Below, piece by piece: positions 27,335-36,684 of a stretch of DNA of 64,000 nt. Location: positions 1-64,000 of the forward strand of contig NZ_JACTVJ010000020.1 in NCBI RefSeq assembly GCF_014493765.1, given 5' to 3'. A program made the translations under genes and the position numbers. A model generated the notes under the pieces. The model saw only the letters and a program-made list of their open reading frames with translations, was not told where the DNA came from and did no database searches. This DNA is from Streptomyces polyasparticus. GTDB taxonomy: Bacteria > Actinomycetota > Actinomycetes > Streptomycetales > Streptomycetaceae. Position 1 is the stretch's first letter, and each line of letters starts with the position of its first letter.

Positions 27335-27424
27335 TTCCGTATACGCGAGATACGCGCATGCACGGAATGCGCGCACACGCGAAAGCCCCCGGTGGCAGGC
27401 CGGGGGCTTTCGCGTATACGGAAC
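27334..27424. terminator. Bidirectional terminator inside a larger inverted repeat
   Basis: The core hairpin is a perfect 15-bp stem (27378-27392 with 27400-27414, 7-base loop) between the convergent xseB and nitroreductase genes. A second, outer perfect 14-bp inverted repeat (27334-27347 with 27411-27424) shares four bases with the core stem, so two mutually exclusive folds are possible. Confidence 0.75.
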
Positions 27425-27433
27425 GGGGGGCCG

Positions 27434-28024
27434 TCAGACCGTCGTGATGACGTCCTCGTAGGCCAGACGCGGCGAGCGCGGGAACCAGGCGTCCTCGCCC
27501 GGCTTGCCGATGTTGATGACCATCAGCGGGGTGTGGTCGTCGTCCAGGAACTCCTTCTGGACGCCCGCGAAGTCGAGACCGGTCATCGGGCCGGCGGCCA
27601 GACCGGCGGCGCGGACGCCGATGATGAAGTACGCGGCCTGCAGCGCGGCGTTCAGCGTCGCGGCACCCTCACGGACCGGGCGCTCGGCGAAGAAGACGTC
27701 CTTGGCCTGCGGGAAGTGCGGGAAGAGCTGCGGCAGCTCCTCGTGGAACTCGTTGTCCGCGGACAGGATCGCGACCAGCGGGGCGGACGCGGTCTTCGGC
27801 TGGTTGCCCTCGGCCATGTGCTTGACCAGACGCTCACGGGCCTCGGCCGAGCGGACCAGGGTGATGCGCAGCGGCGACTGGTTGAACGCGGTCGGGCCGT
27901 ACTTCACCAGGTCGTAGATCGCCTGGACCTGCTCGTCGGTCACCGGCTCGTCGGTGAACGTGTTGGCGGTGCGGGCCTCGCGGAAGAGGAGGTCCTGAGC
28001 GGCGGCGTCGAGGGCGAGGGTCAT
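27434..28024 (-). CDS. Nitroreductase-family flavoprotein, RutE/HadB-like
   Basis: This 196-residue protein has the FMN nitroreductase fold with EARTANTFTDEPVTD, KYGPTAFNQSPLR, ERPVREGAATLNAALQAAYF and GLAAGPMTGLDFAGV. Length and motifs match the malonic-semialdehyde reductase (RutE) subgroup, although no other rut genes are nearby. ATG 28024 gives the conserved start. Two palindromes upstream suggest control by a dimeric repressor. Confidence 0.85.
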   Translation of the reverse strand: MTLALDAAAQDLLFREARTANTFTDEPVTDEQVQAIYDLVKYGPTAFNQSPLRITLVRSAEARERLVKHMAEGNQPKTASAPLVAILSADNEFHEELPQLFPHFPQAKDVFFAERPVREGAATLNAALQAAYFIIGVRAAGLAAGPMTGLDFAGVQKEFLDDDHTPLMVINIGKPGEDAWFPRSPRLAYEDVITTV

Positions 28025-28073
28025 GCGAGCACCTTTTCCAGCGGTACGGGGGTGGGGGCAAGAGCGCCGGTTT

Positions 28074-28088
28074 GATCGATCATCGATC
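28074..28088. promoter_or_regulatory. 15-bp palindrome upstream of the nitroreductase
   Basis: GATCGAT-C-ATCGATC is a perfect inverted repeat about 50 bp upstream of the start codon. It is probably an operator. Confidence 0.4.
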
Positions 28089-28119
28089 GGGCCGACGTCT
28101 ACGACCATAAGCCCATTAC

Positions 28120-28133
28120 GTTGAAGATTCAAC
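28120..28133. promoter_or_regulatory. MarR/HxlR-like palindrome
   Basis: GTTGAA-GA-TTCAAC is a perfect dyad about 96 bp upstream of the nitroreductase start. TTGAA/TTCAA dyads are frequent targets of MarR-type redox repressors. No such regulator gene is adjacent. Confidence 0.45.
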
Positions 28134-28209
28134 CAAGACTGGAATGGAGTGACCCTCTTCACAGGCTCCGTACGGGAAATCCAGGGAAATCCCGGGAGCT
28201 CCGACGGGA

Positions 28210-28770
28210 TCAGCCCTTGTCGGCAGGCGCCGGCCGCAGCGCCCCGGCCACCTCGGTCAGCCGCGCGAACGAGCCGCTCCCGGTGACGACCGTGGTGGCC
28301 CCGCCCTCCTGGAGCACGAGCGCGTCATAGGAGTCGCCCTCGTACCGCTTCCAGTCCTTGCCGCCGATGCGCTCGGTCCTGCCGGTGTCCTTGGCGTCCT
28401 GGCTCTTGTCCGCGATGAACGGGCCCGGCTTGCCGGAGGTCTGCTCGACGCCGACGTACTTGCCGTCGGGGCCGTGCAGGCCCAGGTGCCAGTGCTCGTC
28501 GTCGGCGCCGCGGTAGCGCACCGAGGTCGTCTTCCAGTCCTTGCCGTCCAGGCCCTTCGGGGCGAGGAGGGGATACGACGCCGCGCGGGACGCCGAGGAG
28601 ACGGCGGCCGTCAGTTCCGCGGAGTTCACCGCCTTCACCGGGGTCGCCGATTCGTCATGCGGGATGAAGACGTAGATCACCGCGACCACGGCCCCGATGA
28701 CCGCCATCGACAGGACCATGTCCCGGACCGTCTGCGCCTTGCCTCTGCTGCTGCCTGCCACGCCCCCCAT
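28210..28770 (-). CDS. DUF4245 membrane-anchored protein
   Basis: A ~186-residue protein with a basic N-terminus ([20 protein letters not shown]), one transmembrane helix (about residues 18-38) and an extracytoplasmic domain ([36 protein letters not shown]). This matches DUF4245, which is commonly divergent from glpX in actinobacteria, as here. Function unknown. The start may be ATG 28770 or GTG 28761. Confidence 0.75.
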   Translation of the reverse strand: MGGVAGSSRGKAQTVRDMVLSMAVIGAVVAVIYVFIPHDESATPVKAVNSAELTAAVSSASRAASYPLLAPKGLDGKDWKTTSVRYRGADDEHWHLGLHGPDGKYVGVEQTSGKPGPFIADKSQDAKDTGRTERIGGKDWKRYEGDSYDALVLQEGGATTVVTGSGSFARLTEVAGALRPAPADKG

Positions 28771-28913
28771 GTTCGCAGGTGCGGTGGTCTGTCCCGACAG
28801 GGCCCCGGGTCCGCTCAGACGTGACCCCCTCTGCTCATTTTGTCGACGTACCGATAGAGTCCATGGGTAAACCCTCATCCGGCCGTCGCCGTTCCCAAGA
28901 GAGGTTCGTCCCG

Positions 28914-29951
28914 ATGACCGTGCATCAGCACCAACTCCCCTCCGAGCTCGAGGTCCCCTCCGAAGCTCCCGATCGCAACCTCGCCCTGGAGCTCGTCCGG
29001 GTCACCGAAGCAGCCGCCATGGCCGCGGGCCGCTGGGTCGGCCGCGGCGACAAGAACGGCGCGGACGGCGCGGCCGTACGTGCCATGCGGACCCTGGTCT
29101 CGACCGTCTCGATGAACGGCGTGGTCGTCATCGGCGAGGGCGAGAAGGACGAGGCGCCGATGCTCTTCAACGGCGAACGGGTCGGCGACGGCACCGGCGC
29201 CGAGTGCGACATCGCCGTGGACCCGATCGACGGCACGACGCTGACCGCCAAGGGCATGCCGAACGCGGTGGCCGTGCTCGCCGCCGCGGACCGCGGCACC
29301 ATGTTCGACCCGTCGGCCGTGTTCTACATGGACAAGCTGGTCACCGGCCCCGAGGCCGCCGACTACGTCGACATCAACGCTCCCGTGTCGGTGAACATCC
29401 GTCGCGTAGCGAAGGCCAAGAAGGCCTCGCCCGAGGACGTCACCGTGGTCATCCTCGACCGTCCCCGGCACGAGGGGATCATCAAGGAGATCCGCGAGAC
29501 CGGCGCCCGGATCAAGCTCATCTCCGACGGCGACGTGGCCGGCTCCATCCTCGCGGTCCGCGAGGGCACGGGCGTCGACCTGCTGCTCGGCATCGGCGGT
29601 ACGCCCGAGGGCATCATCTCCGCCTGCGCGATCAAGTGCCTCGGGGGTGTGATCCAGGGCAAGCTGTGGCCCAAGGACGACGAGGAGCGCCAGCGCGCGC
29701 TCGACGCCGGCCACGACCTGGACCGCGTGCTCAGCACCAACGACCTGGTCTCCGGCGAGAACGTCTTCTTCGTCGCGACCGGCATCACGGACGGCGAGCT
29801 CCTGCGCGGTGTCCGCTACCGCTCGGAGACGGCGACGACCTCGTCGCTCGTCATGCGCTCGAAGTCGGGCACGATCCGGCAGATCGACTCGGAGCACCGG
29901 CTGTCGAAGCTGCGTGCGTACAGTGCGGTGGACTTCGACCGGGCTCGTTAG
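28914..29951 (+). CDS. glpX: Class II fructose-1,6-bisphosphatase
   Basis: A 345-residue GlpX enzyme of gluconeogenesis. Metal and substrate motifs are [36 protein letters not shown] and [11 protein letters not shown]. Actinobacteria rely on this class. ATG 28914 is preceded by GAGAGG; the upstream in-frame ATG at 28779 runs through the promoter region and is rejected. Confidence 0.94.
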   Translation: MTVHQHQLPSELEVPSEAPDRNLALELVRVTEAAAMAAGRWVGRGDKNGADGAAVRAMRTLVSTVSMNGVVVIGEGEKDEAPMLFNGERVGDGTGAECDIAVDPIDGTTLTAKGMPNAVAVLAAADRGTMFDPSAVFYMDKLVTGPEAADYVDINAPVSVNIRRVAKAKKASPEDVTVVILDRPRHEGIIKEIRETGARIKLISDGDVAGSILAVREGTGVDLLLGIGGTPEGIISACAIKCLGGVIQGKLWPKDDEERQRALDAGHDLDRVLSTNDLVSGENVFFVATGITDGELLRGVRYRSETATTSSLVMRSKSGTIRQIDSEHRLSKLRAYSAVDFDRAR

Positions 29952-29959
29952 GCCTCCGT

Positions 29960-30098
29960 CGCCCGCGACCTGCTCCGCCGCTCCGCGGCGGGATGTGTGT
30001 TCTGGGGGCTGACGCCCCCAGGACCCCGCTGCTGCTGCGCCGCTCCGCGGCGCCAGGGAATGTGCGGGGCTGACGCCCCCACCCCCCGAGGACACGGT
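29960..30098. repeat. GC-rich intergenic repeat pair
   Basis: CCGCTCCGCGGCG occurs twice (near 29981 and 30039), each followed by GGGGCTGACGCCCCC (near 30006 and 30067). Related GGGGGCTCCGCCCCC hairpins occur at 50642 and 61969. They behave like a dispersed intergenic palindrome family. Confidence 0.5.
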
Positions 30099-30135
30099 GA
30101 ACGGGGGCGCCCTTGTGCGGAGGGCGCCCCCGTTC
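30099..30135. terminator. Strong hairpin between glpX and the esterase gene
   Basis: A perfect 14-bp stem (30099-30112 with 30122-30135) and a 9-base loop. It lies between convergent genes and can terminate both. Confidence 0.7.
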
Positions 30136-30163
30136 GCGTATCCGCACGCAAGCCCGCCGGCCT

Positions 30164-31303
30164 TCAGGTGCAGATGTCGCAGTGGACGTCCCCGGGCGGC
30201 TCGCCCGTGATCAGGTCGTCGACCCAGTCCGCGAACCGGACCCCGTTCACCTCGATCTCGTAGAACTTGTCCCACTCGAAGATGCCGTGATCGTCGCCGG
30301 GTGCCGTGTAGCTGTGCACGATCGGTCCGGCCCGCTCGATCGCCGCCTCGTTGGCGTCGATCTCGGCGAGGAGGTCCGGCGGATCCGAGGACATCCAGTC
30401 CGTCACCTCCACCGCCGCGTTCGGGTCGTACGCGAAGTCGAAGCGGGACAGGACCAGGTCCCGGTCGTGCAGACCGGCCTTGACCCAGAAGTCGGGCGGA
30501 CCCCACCGGGCCGGTCCCGTCCCCGCGACCGCCCAGCGCGGCATGACGTCGTACGCGCCCCAAGTGGCGTCGAGAACACGGGTGTTGAAGTCCGGGTGAT
30601 CCGGCCAGGCCCCCGACTGGCCGCCGAGGACGGTGACCTTCGCGTCCGGGAGACGGTCGGAGACGAGCCCGCCGTACAGGGGAGCCGCGACCGAGCCCGC
30701 GGTCTTGCCGACGACCACGACCTCGGTGGCGTCCGGGTACTGCCGCGCCAAGTAGTCCAGCGCGGCTGTGCCGTTGACGTAGCCGCGGTGCTGGACGGTC
30801 AGTTCCGGCCCGTACTCGTGCGCGGCGTTGCCCAGGTGCGCGTCGCCCGTGCAGGACGTCACGAACAGGTAGGAGTAGCCGGTGAACGGGTTGCCCGAGG
30901 CCTTGAAGTCGAGGATTCCCTCCGTGGTGATGTTGTCCGGGCCCTCGTCCCGCATGTCCCAGTCGTAGTACTCCTCGCCATGGGGGGCGAACGCGCAGGT
31001 CGTCGCCGACCAGCACACTCCCCCGCCGTTCAGGAAGAGCACCACCTTCTTCGGGTCGGAGCGCCGGTCCCAGAAGGCGAACTCACTGCCGTCCGCGCAC
31101 TGGCAGTCGCCGCCCGGTTCGATCTTCTTCCAGTCGGCGGACGCCCACGCGCTGTCCCGCTCGCCCAGGACGTACACGAGGGCCGCGGCGAGCAGTGCCA
31201 CGACGGTGAGCGCCGCGGCCAGTGCGCCGGTCGTTCGCTTGCGTGTCCTCATGACGGGCATCGTGGCCGGACGCGCGTACCGCCGTCGTCTGTCTGTGGT
31301 CAT
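30164..31303 (-). CDS. Pectinacetylesterase/Notum-like secreted protein
   Basis: A ~379-residue protein with a signal or anchor helix (GALAAALTVVALLAAALVYV) and a pectinacetylesterase-type alpha/beta-hydrolase domain: VVLFLNGGGVCWSATTC, SYLFVTSCTGDAHLG, VQHRGYVNGTAALDYL and a late His in APGDDHGIF. The nucleophile elbow, normally GxSAG, reads VVGKTAGSVAAP, with Thr in the expected Ser position. It may be inactive or use another residue. Several in-frame ATGs (31303, 31261, 31252) are possible, none with a clear ribosome-binding site. Confidence 0.75.
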   Translation of the reverse strand: MTTDRRRRYARPATMPVMRTRKRTTGALAAALTVVALLAAALVYVLGERDSAWASADWKKIEPGGDCQCADGSEFAFWDRRSDPKKVVLFLNGGGVCWSATTCAFAPHGEEYYDWDMRDEGPDNITTEGILDFKASGNPFTGYSYLFVTSCTGDAHLGNAAHEYGPELTVQHRGYVNGTAALDYLARQYPDATEVVVVGKTAGSVAAPLYGGLVSDRLPDAKVTVLGGQSGAWPDHPDFNTRVLDATWGAYDVMPRWAVAGTGPARWGPPDFWVKAGLHDRDLVLSRFDFAYDPNAAVEVTDWMSSDPPDLLAEIDANEAAIERAGPIVHSYTAPGDDHGIFEWDKFYEIEVNGVRFADWVDDLITGEPPGDVHCDICT

Positions 31304-31364
31304 GGATACGGGTATGACCCCAGGCAGATCCGCGGCGGCCGGGGCTGCCCTACCCTCAACGGGG

Positions 31365-32615
31365 ATGAGCGGGTGGGGAGTTCGGGTCTCCGCGTGGACG
31401 GGCAGGCCGGCGGTGCAGGACGCCGGTCTGGTGGTGCTGCTCCTGACCGGGACCGTGGCATGGCAGGGCCCGCCCGGACTCACGTGGTGGTGGGCGGCGT
31501 CCGGGCTGTGCCTGCTCGCCTTGGCGGCCCGCCGCCGGTGGCCGGTCGCGGCACTGGTCGCCGCGGTGGCCGGTTCCCTGGCGCATATGGCGCTCGTCGC
31601 CGGTCCCTCCTTCGCGGATCTGGCCGCGCCGGTCGTGCTCGGCACCCTCGCGAGCCGGTACGGGCAGCGGGCCGCCTTTGCTTTTCTGGGCGCCGCTCTC
31701 CTGGTGACCGGCGGCTGGTCCCTCTACGTGGCCCTGGACGGCCGGGTCGACGGATGGGCGCTCGATCAGGTGCCGGCCGTGGGCGGGCACACCCTCGGGG
31801 AGCCGTTCACGGACGAGGAGGAGCCGGGTCCGACCGACTGGGGAACCCTGCCCCTGTTCGGCGCGCTGATCGCGGGCTGGGCCGTCGGCTCCGGGGCCCG
31901 CAGCCGCCGCGAGTATCTCGGCACGCTCGCCGCGAGGGCCCGCGACCTGGAGCGCGAACGCGACCAGCGGGCCGCGCTCGCGGCCGCCGCCGAACGCGAC
32001 CGGCTCACCCGCGAGTTGCACGATGTGGTGGCACACGGCCTCTCGGTGATCGTCATGCAGGCGCAGGGCGCGGACGCCGCGTTCGACAAGCGTCCCGCCG
32101 ATGCCCGCGCGGCGCTGGCGACGATCGTGGACACGGGCCGGGCCTCGCTGGCCGATATGCGCCGGGTGCTGGCCGCCGGCGACTCGGCCGGACCCGGCGG
32201 GAGCGCGGCACGCCACCCGGCTCCCGGTCTCGACCGGCTTCCTCAACTCGTGGCGCGCGTACGGGAGTCTGGCACGCCGGTCGAGCTGCGCATGGACGGT
32301 ACGGAAGGAGCGCTGCCGGGGGTCGTCGAGCTCTCCGCGTACCGGATCGTCCAGGAGGCGCTCACCAACGTCATGAAGCACGCGGGCCCTGCGGCACAGG
32401 CCGAGGTGCGGGTGTGCCGCCATGCGGACCGGCTGGTCGTGGAGGTGACCGACGACGGGGTCGCGGAGGGGGAACCGGACGGCAGCGGGAACGGCCTGCG
32501 CGGTATGCGGGACCGGGTGGCCCTGCTCGGCGGCGAGCTGTCCGCCGCGCCCGCGCCGGGCGGCGGCTTCGCCGTGCGGGCCCAACTGCCGCTGGAACAG
32601 GGGCGTTCCGAGTGA
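31365..32615 (+). CDS. Sensor histidine kinase, NarL/DesK type
   Basis: A 416-residue membrane kinase with four to five N-terminal helices, a HisKA_3 dimerisation helix with the phospho-His in LTRELHDVVAHGLSVIV, and a HATPase domain (VQEALTNVMKHAG, VTDDGV, GNGLRGMRDRV). ATG 31365 is 8 bp after TACCCT, suggesting a leaderless start. It overlaps its response regulator by 4 bp. No clue to the signal is visible. Confidence 0.9.
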   Translation: MSGWGVRVSAWTGRPAVQDAGLVVLLLTGTVAWQGPPGLTWWWAASGLCLLALAARRRWPVAALVAAVAGSLAHMALVAGPSFADLAAPVVLGTLASRYGQRAAFAFLGAALLVTGGWSLYVALDGRVDGWALDQVPAVGGHTLGEPFTDEEEPGPTDWGTLPLFGALIAGWAVGSGARSRREYLGTLAARARDLERERDQRAALAAAAERDRLTRELHDVVAHGLSVIVMQAQGADAAFDKRPADARAALATIVDTGRASLADMRRVLAAGDSAGPGGSAARHPAPGLDRLPQLVARVRESGTPVELRMDGTEGALPGVVELSAYRIVQEALTNVMKHAGPAAQAEVRVCRHADRLVVEVTDDGVAEGEPDGSGNGLRGMRDRVALLGGELSAAPAPGGGFAVRAQLPLEQGRSE

Positions 32616-33295
32616 TCAGGGTGCTGCTCGCCGACGACCAGGTGCTTTTGCGCGAGGGCCTGCGCATGATCCTGGAGAACGCCGAGGACATGGACGTGGT
32701 CGGCGAGGCGGGTGACGGCGCGCAGGCGGCGGCCCTGGCGGCCGCGCTCGCCCCCGACGTGGTCCTGATGGACATCCGGATGCCCGACGTGGACGGCGTG
32801 GAGGCGACCCGGCTGATCCGGGAAGCGGCACGCAAAGGGGACGGACACGGGGACGGGCCGAAGGTCCTGGTGCTCACCACGTTCGACCTGGACGAGTACG
32901 TGTACGCGGCACTGCGCGCGGGTGCCTGCGGATTCATCCTCAAGGACACGCTCGCGCCGGACCTGCTTTCGGCGATCCGCGCGGTGGCCCGCGGCGACGC
33001 GATGGTGGCGCCCGCGGTGACCCGGCGGCTGATCGAGCGTCATATCGGCGCGGAGGGCGATCCGTTGCCCCGTGCGGACAGCGACCTCGCCACGCTGACC
33101 GGCCGCGAGCGCGAGGTGCTCGTCCTGGTCGCGCGCGGGCTCTCCAACACGGAGATCGCCGCCCGGCTCTTCCTCACCGAGGGGACCGTGAAGGGCCATG
33201 TGAGCCGGATCCTCGCGAAGCTCGGACTGCGCGACCGGGTGCAGGCCGTGGTCCTGGCATACGAATGCGGGCTGGTCCGGGCCGGCGAGGCGTAG
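32612..33295 (+). CDS. NarL-type response regulator
   Basis: A 227-residue regulator with a receiver domain (LLADDQVLLREG, phospho-acceptor Asp in VVLMDIRMPD, LTTFD, KDT) and a LuxR HTH (LTGREREVLVLVARGLSNTE, GTVKGHVSRILAKLGLRDR). The GTG at 32612 overlaps the kinase stop (GTGA). It is the cognate partner of the upstream kinase. The receiver has a His/Gly-rich insertion (KGDGHGDGPK). Confidence 0.92.
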   Translation: MIRVLLADDQVLLREGLRMILENAEDMDVVGEAGDGAQAAALAAALAPDVVLMDIRMPDVDGVEATRLIREAARKGDGHGDGPKVLVLTTFDLDEYVYAALRAGACGFILKDTLAPDLLSAIRAVARGDAMVAPAVTRRLIERHIGAEGDPLPRADSDLATLTGREREVLVLVARGLSNTEIAARLFLTEGTVKGHVSRILAKLGLRDRVQAVVLAYECGLVRAGEA

Positions 33296-33364
33296 GCGTA
33301 CGGGAGCGGCGGCGCAGGCACACAGGAGCGGCGATACGTAGGAATACGGGAGCGGCAAGGCATG

Positions 33365-33405
33365 CGTGAGGGGCGCCTCCCTGAGCGATGGGGCACCCCC
33401 TCACG
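33365..33405. terminator. Hairpin between regulator and whiB-like gene
   Basis: CGTGAGGGG (33365-33373) pairs with CCCCTCACG (33397-33405), with further inner pairing. It lies between convergent genes. Just before it, GAGCGGC occurs three times at 22-24 bp spacing (33304, 33326, 33350). Confidence 0.5.
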
Positions 33406-33417
33406 TACGGCCGTGAA

Positions 33418-33798
33418 CTACCCTGCCGCAGCTATGCGGTTGACCGAATTGGCCGCCTTCGTGAGCTCCACGTCGCGGCGCCTGCGGCGGGCCAGGACCA
33501 CACGGCGCTCGGCGGCGGTGAGGCCGCCCCACACCCCGTACGGCTCGGGCTGGAGCAGGGCGTGCTCGCGGCACTCGACCATCACGGGACAGCGGGCGCA
33601 CACCCGTTTCGCCGCCTGTTCTCGTGACAGGCGCGCGGCCGTGGGCTCTTTGGAGGGGGCGAAGAACAGCCCGGCTTCGTCACGCCTGCACACCGCCTCG
33701 GTGTGCCACGGGACTTCCGAATCTCGCGTCGGCACCCTCTGAGTCGGGATCGCAGGGATCGCGGTGACCGGAAGGGACTGATGCGGAGGGTGCAGCAC
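33418..33798 (-). CDS. WhiB-like iron-sulfur regulator
   Basis: A 126-residue Wbl protein. One Cys in EAVCRRDEAGLFF plus CARCPVMVEC gives the four cluster ligands (Cys, then CxxC-x5-C), followed by the G[VI]WGG turn (YGVWGGLTAAERR) and a basic C-terminal helix (LARRRRRDVELTK). Wbl proteins are actinobacterial [4Fe-4S] regulators that often bind sigma factors. The ~35 residues before the first Cys are poorly conserved, so a later start is possible. Confidence 0.85.
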   Translation of the reverse strand: MLHPPHQSLPVTAIPAIPTQRVPTRDSEVPWHTEAVCRRDEAGLFFAPSKEPTAARLSREQAAKRVCARCPVMVECREHALLQPEPYGVWGGLTAAERRVVLARRRRRDVELTKAANSVNRIAAAG

Positions 33799-33950
33799 GG
33801 TCTACTCCTGACGACGGATTCGCAAGCGAGTGACGATGCAGCAGCCCTACCCGCTGTGCGCGGGCCTATGCACAGAGTTCCGGTACGGTCCGGCCAGTTG
33901 TTCGCTCAGTCGTGGTGCGGTGTCCGGTCAGTGGACGTCCCGGTGTCCGC

Positions 33951-34706
33951 TCAGTCGAGGTGCTTGCGCAGATGCCGGGCCATCGAGCGGCCCACGTACT
34001 TGTGCAGGTCCTGGATGAACTTGCCGCGCTTCGGCTTGGCCTCGATGTTGCCGAGCACCGCATAACCGTCCACGAAGACGACGGGCGCGTCGGACTCGCC
34101 GGCGTCCAGGGCCTCGACCTCGAAGTTGCCGAAGACACCGCTGCCGCTGCCGCGCAGCGAGACGTTCTCCGGGACGCGGACCTCCACGTTGCCGAAGACC
34201 GAGACGGCCTTGATGACCACCTGCTGGTACTCGAAGATCGCCTCCGTCAGGTCGATCTCGACATTGCCGAACACGGCGTACGCATGCGTCCTGCGGCCCA
34301 CGCGCCAGCGGCCCTTGCGGGTGGTGGAGCTGAAGACCGCGACGAGGTTCTCGTCGGCGGTCGCGGGCACCGACCCCGGGGTCGGTTGGTCGCCGACGGG
34401 CGCGGCCGGGCGCGCCTGGTGGGCGCCGGGCAGGTCGGCGACATACGGCTCGAGCTCGGTCAGCGTCTTGGCCCGGTACACCCCGTCGATCCGCTCGGAG
34501 TGCTCGTCCGCGGTCAGCCGGCCCTCGGCGAGCGCGGCCGCGAGGATCTCGGCCGTACGGTCGCGGTCCGCGTCCGAGGCGCGCAGGCCCACGGGCGGGG
34601 GCGCGGCGTCGGCGAGCGCGGGCTCGGGCCGGTGCTCGGGCTTCGACAGCGAGGGCTTCGCCGGCTGAGGCTCGGGCTCGGGCTGAGGGTGCTTTTCGAG
34701 GTCCAC
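33951..34706 (-). CDS. DUF1707 protein with LiaF-like C-terminal domain
   Basis: A 251-residue soluble protein. A Pro/Lys/Glu-rich N-terminus precedes a DUF1707 segment (LRASDADRDRTAEILAAAL, LTADEHSERIDGVYRAKTLTEL), and then a right-handed beta repeat (AVFSSTTRKGRW, YAVFGNVEIDL, VSVFGNVEVRVP, GVFGNFEVEA, AVLGNIEAKP) like the LiaF/VraT cell-wall-stress domain. Probably a cytoplasmic envelope-stress-related protein. The GTG start is tentative. It is divergent from the fumarase gene. Confidence 0.8.
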   Translation of the reverse strand: MDLEKHPQPEPEPQPAKPSLSKPEHRPEPALADAAPPPVGLRASDADRDRTAEILAAALAEGRLTADEHSERIDGVYRAKTLTELEPYVADLPGAHQARPAAPVGDQPTPGSVPATADENLVAVFSSTTRKGRWRVGRRTHAYAVFGNVEIDLTEAIFEYQQVVIKAVSVFGNVEVRVPENVSLRGSGSGVFGNFEVEALDAGESDAPVVFVDGYAVLGNIEAKPKRGKFIQDLHKYVGRSMARHLRKHLD

Positions 34707-34863
34707 ACGAGCAGCATACGAAACGCGATAGATCGCGACTAGCCCGTGAAGCCGCCAACTGAGCCTTACCTCACAAGTTCAGGGACGGCCCCGGGTCCTA
34801 CCCTTAAGGGTGCTTGCCAACAGGACGTCAAGCGCAGACTGACGAAGATGAGGAATGGCCGAG

Positions 34864-36534
34864 ATGCCGGAGTTCGCGTACACCGATCTGCTGCCGACCG
34901 GTGAGGACACCACGCCGTACCGCCTGGTGACCTCGGAAGGCGTCTCGACCGTCGAGGGGCCGGACGGCCGGACCTTCCTCAAGGTGGAGCCGGAGGCGCT
35001 GCGCAAGCTGGCCGAAGAGGCCATCCACGACATCCAGCACTACCTGCGGCCCGCGCACCTCGCGCAGCTGCGCCGGATCATCGACGACCCGGAGGCGAGC
35101 GGCAACGACAAGTTCGTGGCGCTCGACCTGCTGAAGAACGCCAACATCGCGGCCGCCGGCGTGCTGCCCATGTGCCAGGACACCGGTACGGCGATCGTGA
35201 TGGGCAAGCGCGGCCAGAACGTGCTGACCGAGGGCGGCGACGAGGCGGCCCTGTCGCGCGGCATCTACGACGCGTACCAGAACCTGAACCTGCGCTACTC
35301 CCAGATGGCCCCCGTGACCATGTGGGAGGAGAAGAACACCGGCTCCAACCTGCCGGCGCAGATCGAGCTCTACGCGACCGACGGCGGCGCGTACAAGTTC
35401 CTCTTCATGGCCAAGGGCGGCGGCTCAGCCAACAAGTCCTTCCTCTACCAGGAGACGAAGGCCGTCCTGAACGAGTCCTCCATGATGAAGTTCCTGGAGG
35501 AGAAGATCCGTTCGCTCGGCACGGCCGCCTGCCCGCCGTACCACCTGGCGATCGTCGTCGGCGGCACCAGCGCCGAGCACGCGCTCAAGACCGCGAAGTA
35601 CGCCTCCGCGCACTACCTGGACGAGCTGCCCACCGAGGGCTCGGAGCTCGGCCACGGCTTCCGTGACAAGGACCTGGAGGAGAAGGTCTTCGAGCTCACG
35701 CAGAAGCTCGGGATCGGCGCCCAGTTCGGCGGCAAGTACTTCTGCCACGACGTCCGCGTGGTGCGCCTGCCACGGCACGGCGCGTCCTGCCCGGTCGCGA
35801 TCGCCGTCTCCTGCTCGGCCGACCGACAGGCGCAGGCCAAGATCACGGCCGAGGGCGTGTTCCTGGAGGAGCTGGAGAAGGACCCGGCGCGGTTCCTGCC
35901 CGACACCACGGACCAGCACCTGGACGAGGCGGGTGACGTCGTCAAGATCGACCTCAACCAGCCGATGGACGAGATCCTCGCCGAGCTCACCAAGTACCCG
36001 GTCAAGACCCGCCTCTCGCTGACGGGCCCGCTGGTCGTGGCGCGCGACATCGCGCACGCCAAGATCAAGGAGCGGCTCGACGCGGGCGAGGAAATGCCGC
36101 AGTACCTGAAGGACCACCCGGTCTACTACGCGGGCCCCGCGAAGACGCCCGAGGGATACGCGTCCGGCTCGTTCGGTCCGACCACGGCCGGGCGTATGGA
36201 CTCCTATGTGGAGCAGTTCCAGGCGGCCGGCGGCTCGAAGGTGATGCTCGCGAAGGGCAACCGGTCCAAGCAGGTCACCGACGCGTGCGACGCGCACGGC
36301 GGCTTCTACCTCGGCTCGATCGGCGGCCCGGCGGCGCGGCTCGCGCAGGACTGCATCAAGAAGGTCGAGGTCGTCGAGTACGAGGAGCTCGGCATGGAGG
36401 CCGTATGGAAGATCGAGGTCGAGGACTTCCCGGCGTTCATCGTGGTGGACGACAAGGGTCATGACTTCTTCCAGGAGCCGGCCGGACCGCCGACGATCCT
36501 GAACATCCCGGTGCGCGCCCCCGGTCAGGCGTAA
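34864..36534 (+). CDS. Class I (iron-sulfur) fumarate hydratase
   Basis: A ~556-residue FumA/FumB-type enzyme that interconverts fumarate and malate in the TCA cycle. Cluster cysteine candidates lie in [16 protein letters not shown] and [11 protein letters not shown]; the C-terminal beta domain has [18 protein letters not shown] 34864 has GAGGA at good spacing and gives the conserved start MPEFAY; ATG 34855 is too close to it. A second, unrelated class II fumarase is encoded at 40264. Confidence 0.92.
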   Translation: MPEFAYTDLLPTGEDTTPYRLVTSEGVSTVEGPDGRTFLKVEPEALRKLAEEAIHDIQHYLRPAHLAQLRRIIDDPEASGNDKFVALDLLKNANIAAAGVLPMCQDTGTAIVMGKRGQNVLTEGGDEAALSRGIYDAYQNLNLRYSQMAPVTMWEEKNTGSNLPAQIELYATDGGAYKFLFMAKGGGSANKSFLYQETKAVLNESSMMKFLEEKIRSLGTAACPPYHLAIVVGGTSAEHALKTAKYASAHYLDELPTEGSELGHGFRDKDLEEKVFELTQKLGIGAQFGGKYFCHDVRVVRLPRHGASCPVAIAVSCSADRQAQAKITAEGVFLEELEKDPARFLPDTTDQHLDEAGDVVKIDLNQPMDEILAELTKYPVKTRLSLTGPLVVARDIAHAKIKERLDAGEEMPQYLKDHPVYYAGPAKTPEGYASGSFGPTTAGRMDSYVEQFQAAGGSKVMLAKGNRSKQVTDACDAHGGFYLGSIGGPAARLAQDCIKKVEVVEYEELGMEAVWKIEVEDFPAFIVVDDKGHDFFQEPAGPPTILNIPVRAPGQA

Positions 36535-36577
36535 CGCCTCCGAAAAACCCTCGGGAACCCCTCGGGAAGCTCAAACG

Positions 36578-36615
36578 GGTCACCCTCCGCAGTCCACCGA
36601 TTGCGGAGGGTGACC
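36578..36615 (+). terminator. Fumarase terminator
   Basis: A perfect 14-bp stem (36578-36591 with 36602-36615) and a 10-base loop, 43 bp after the stop codon. Confidence 0.75.
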
Positions 36616-36684
36616 GCGTATTCGAGGGTGGGAACCACCGTGATCGTCGGGCGCTGAGTGCCCGTACGGAAGGATCCCGTCCCC

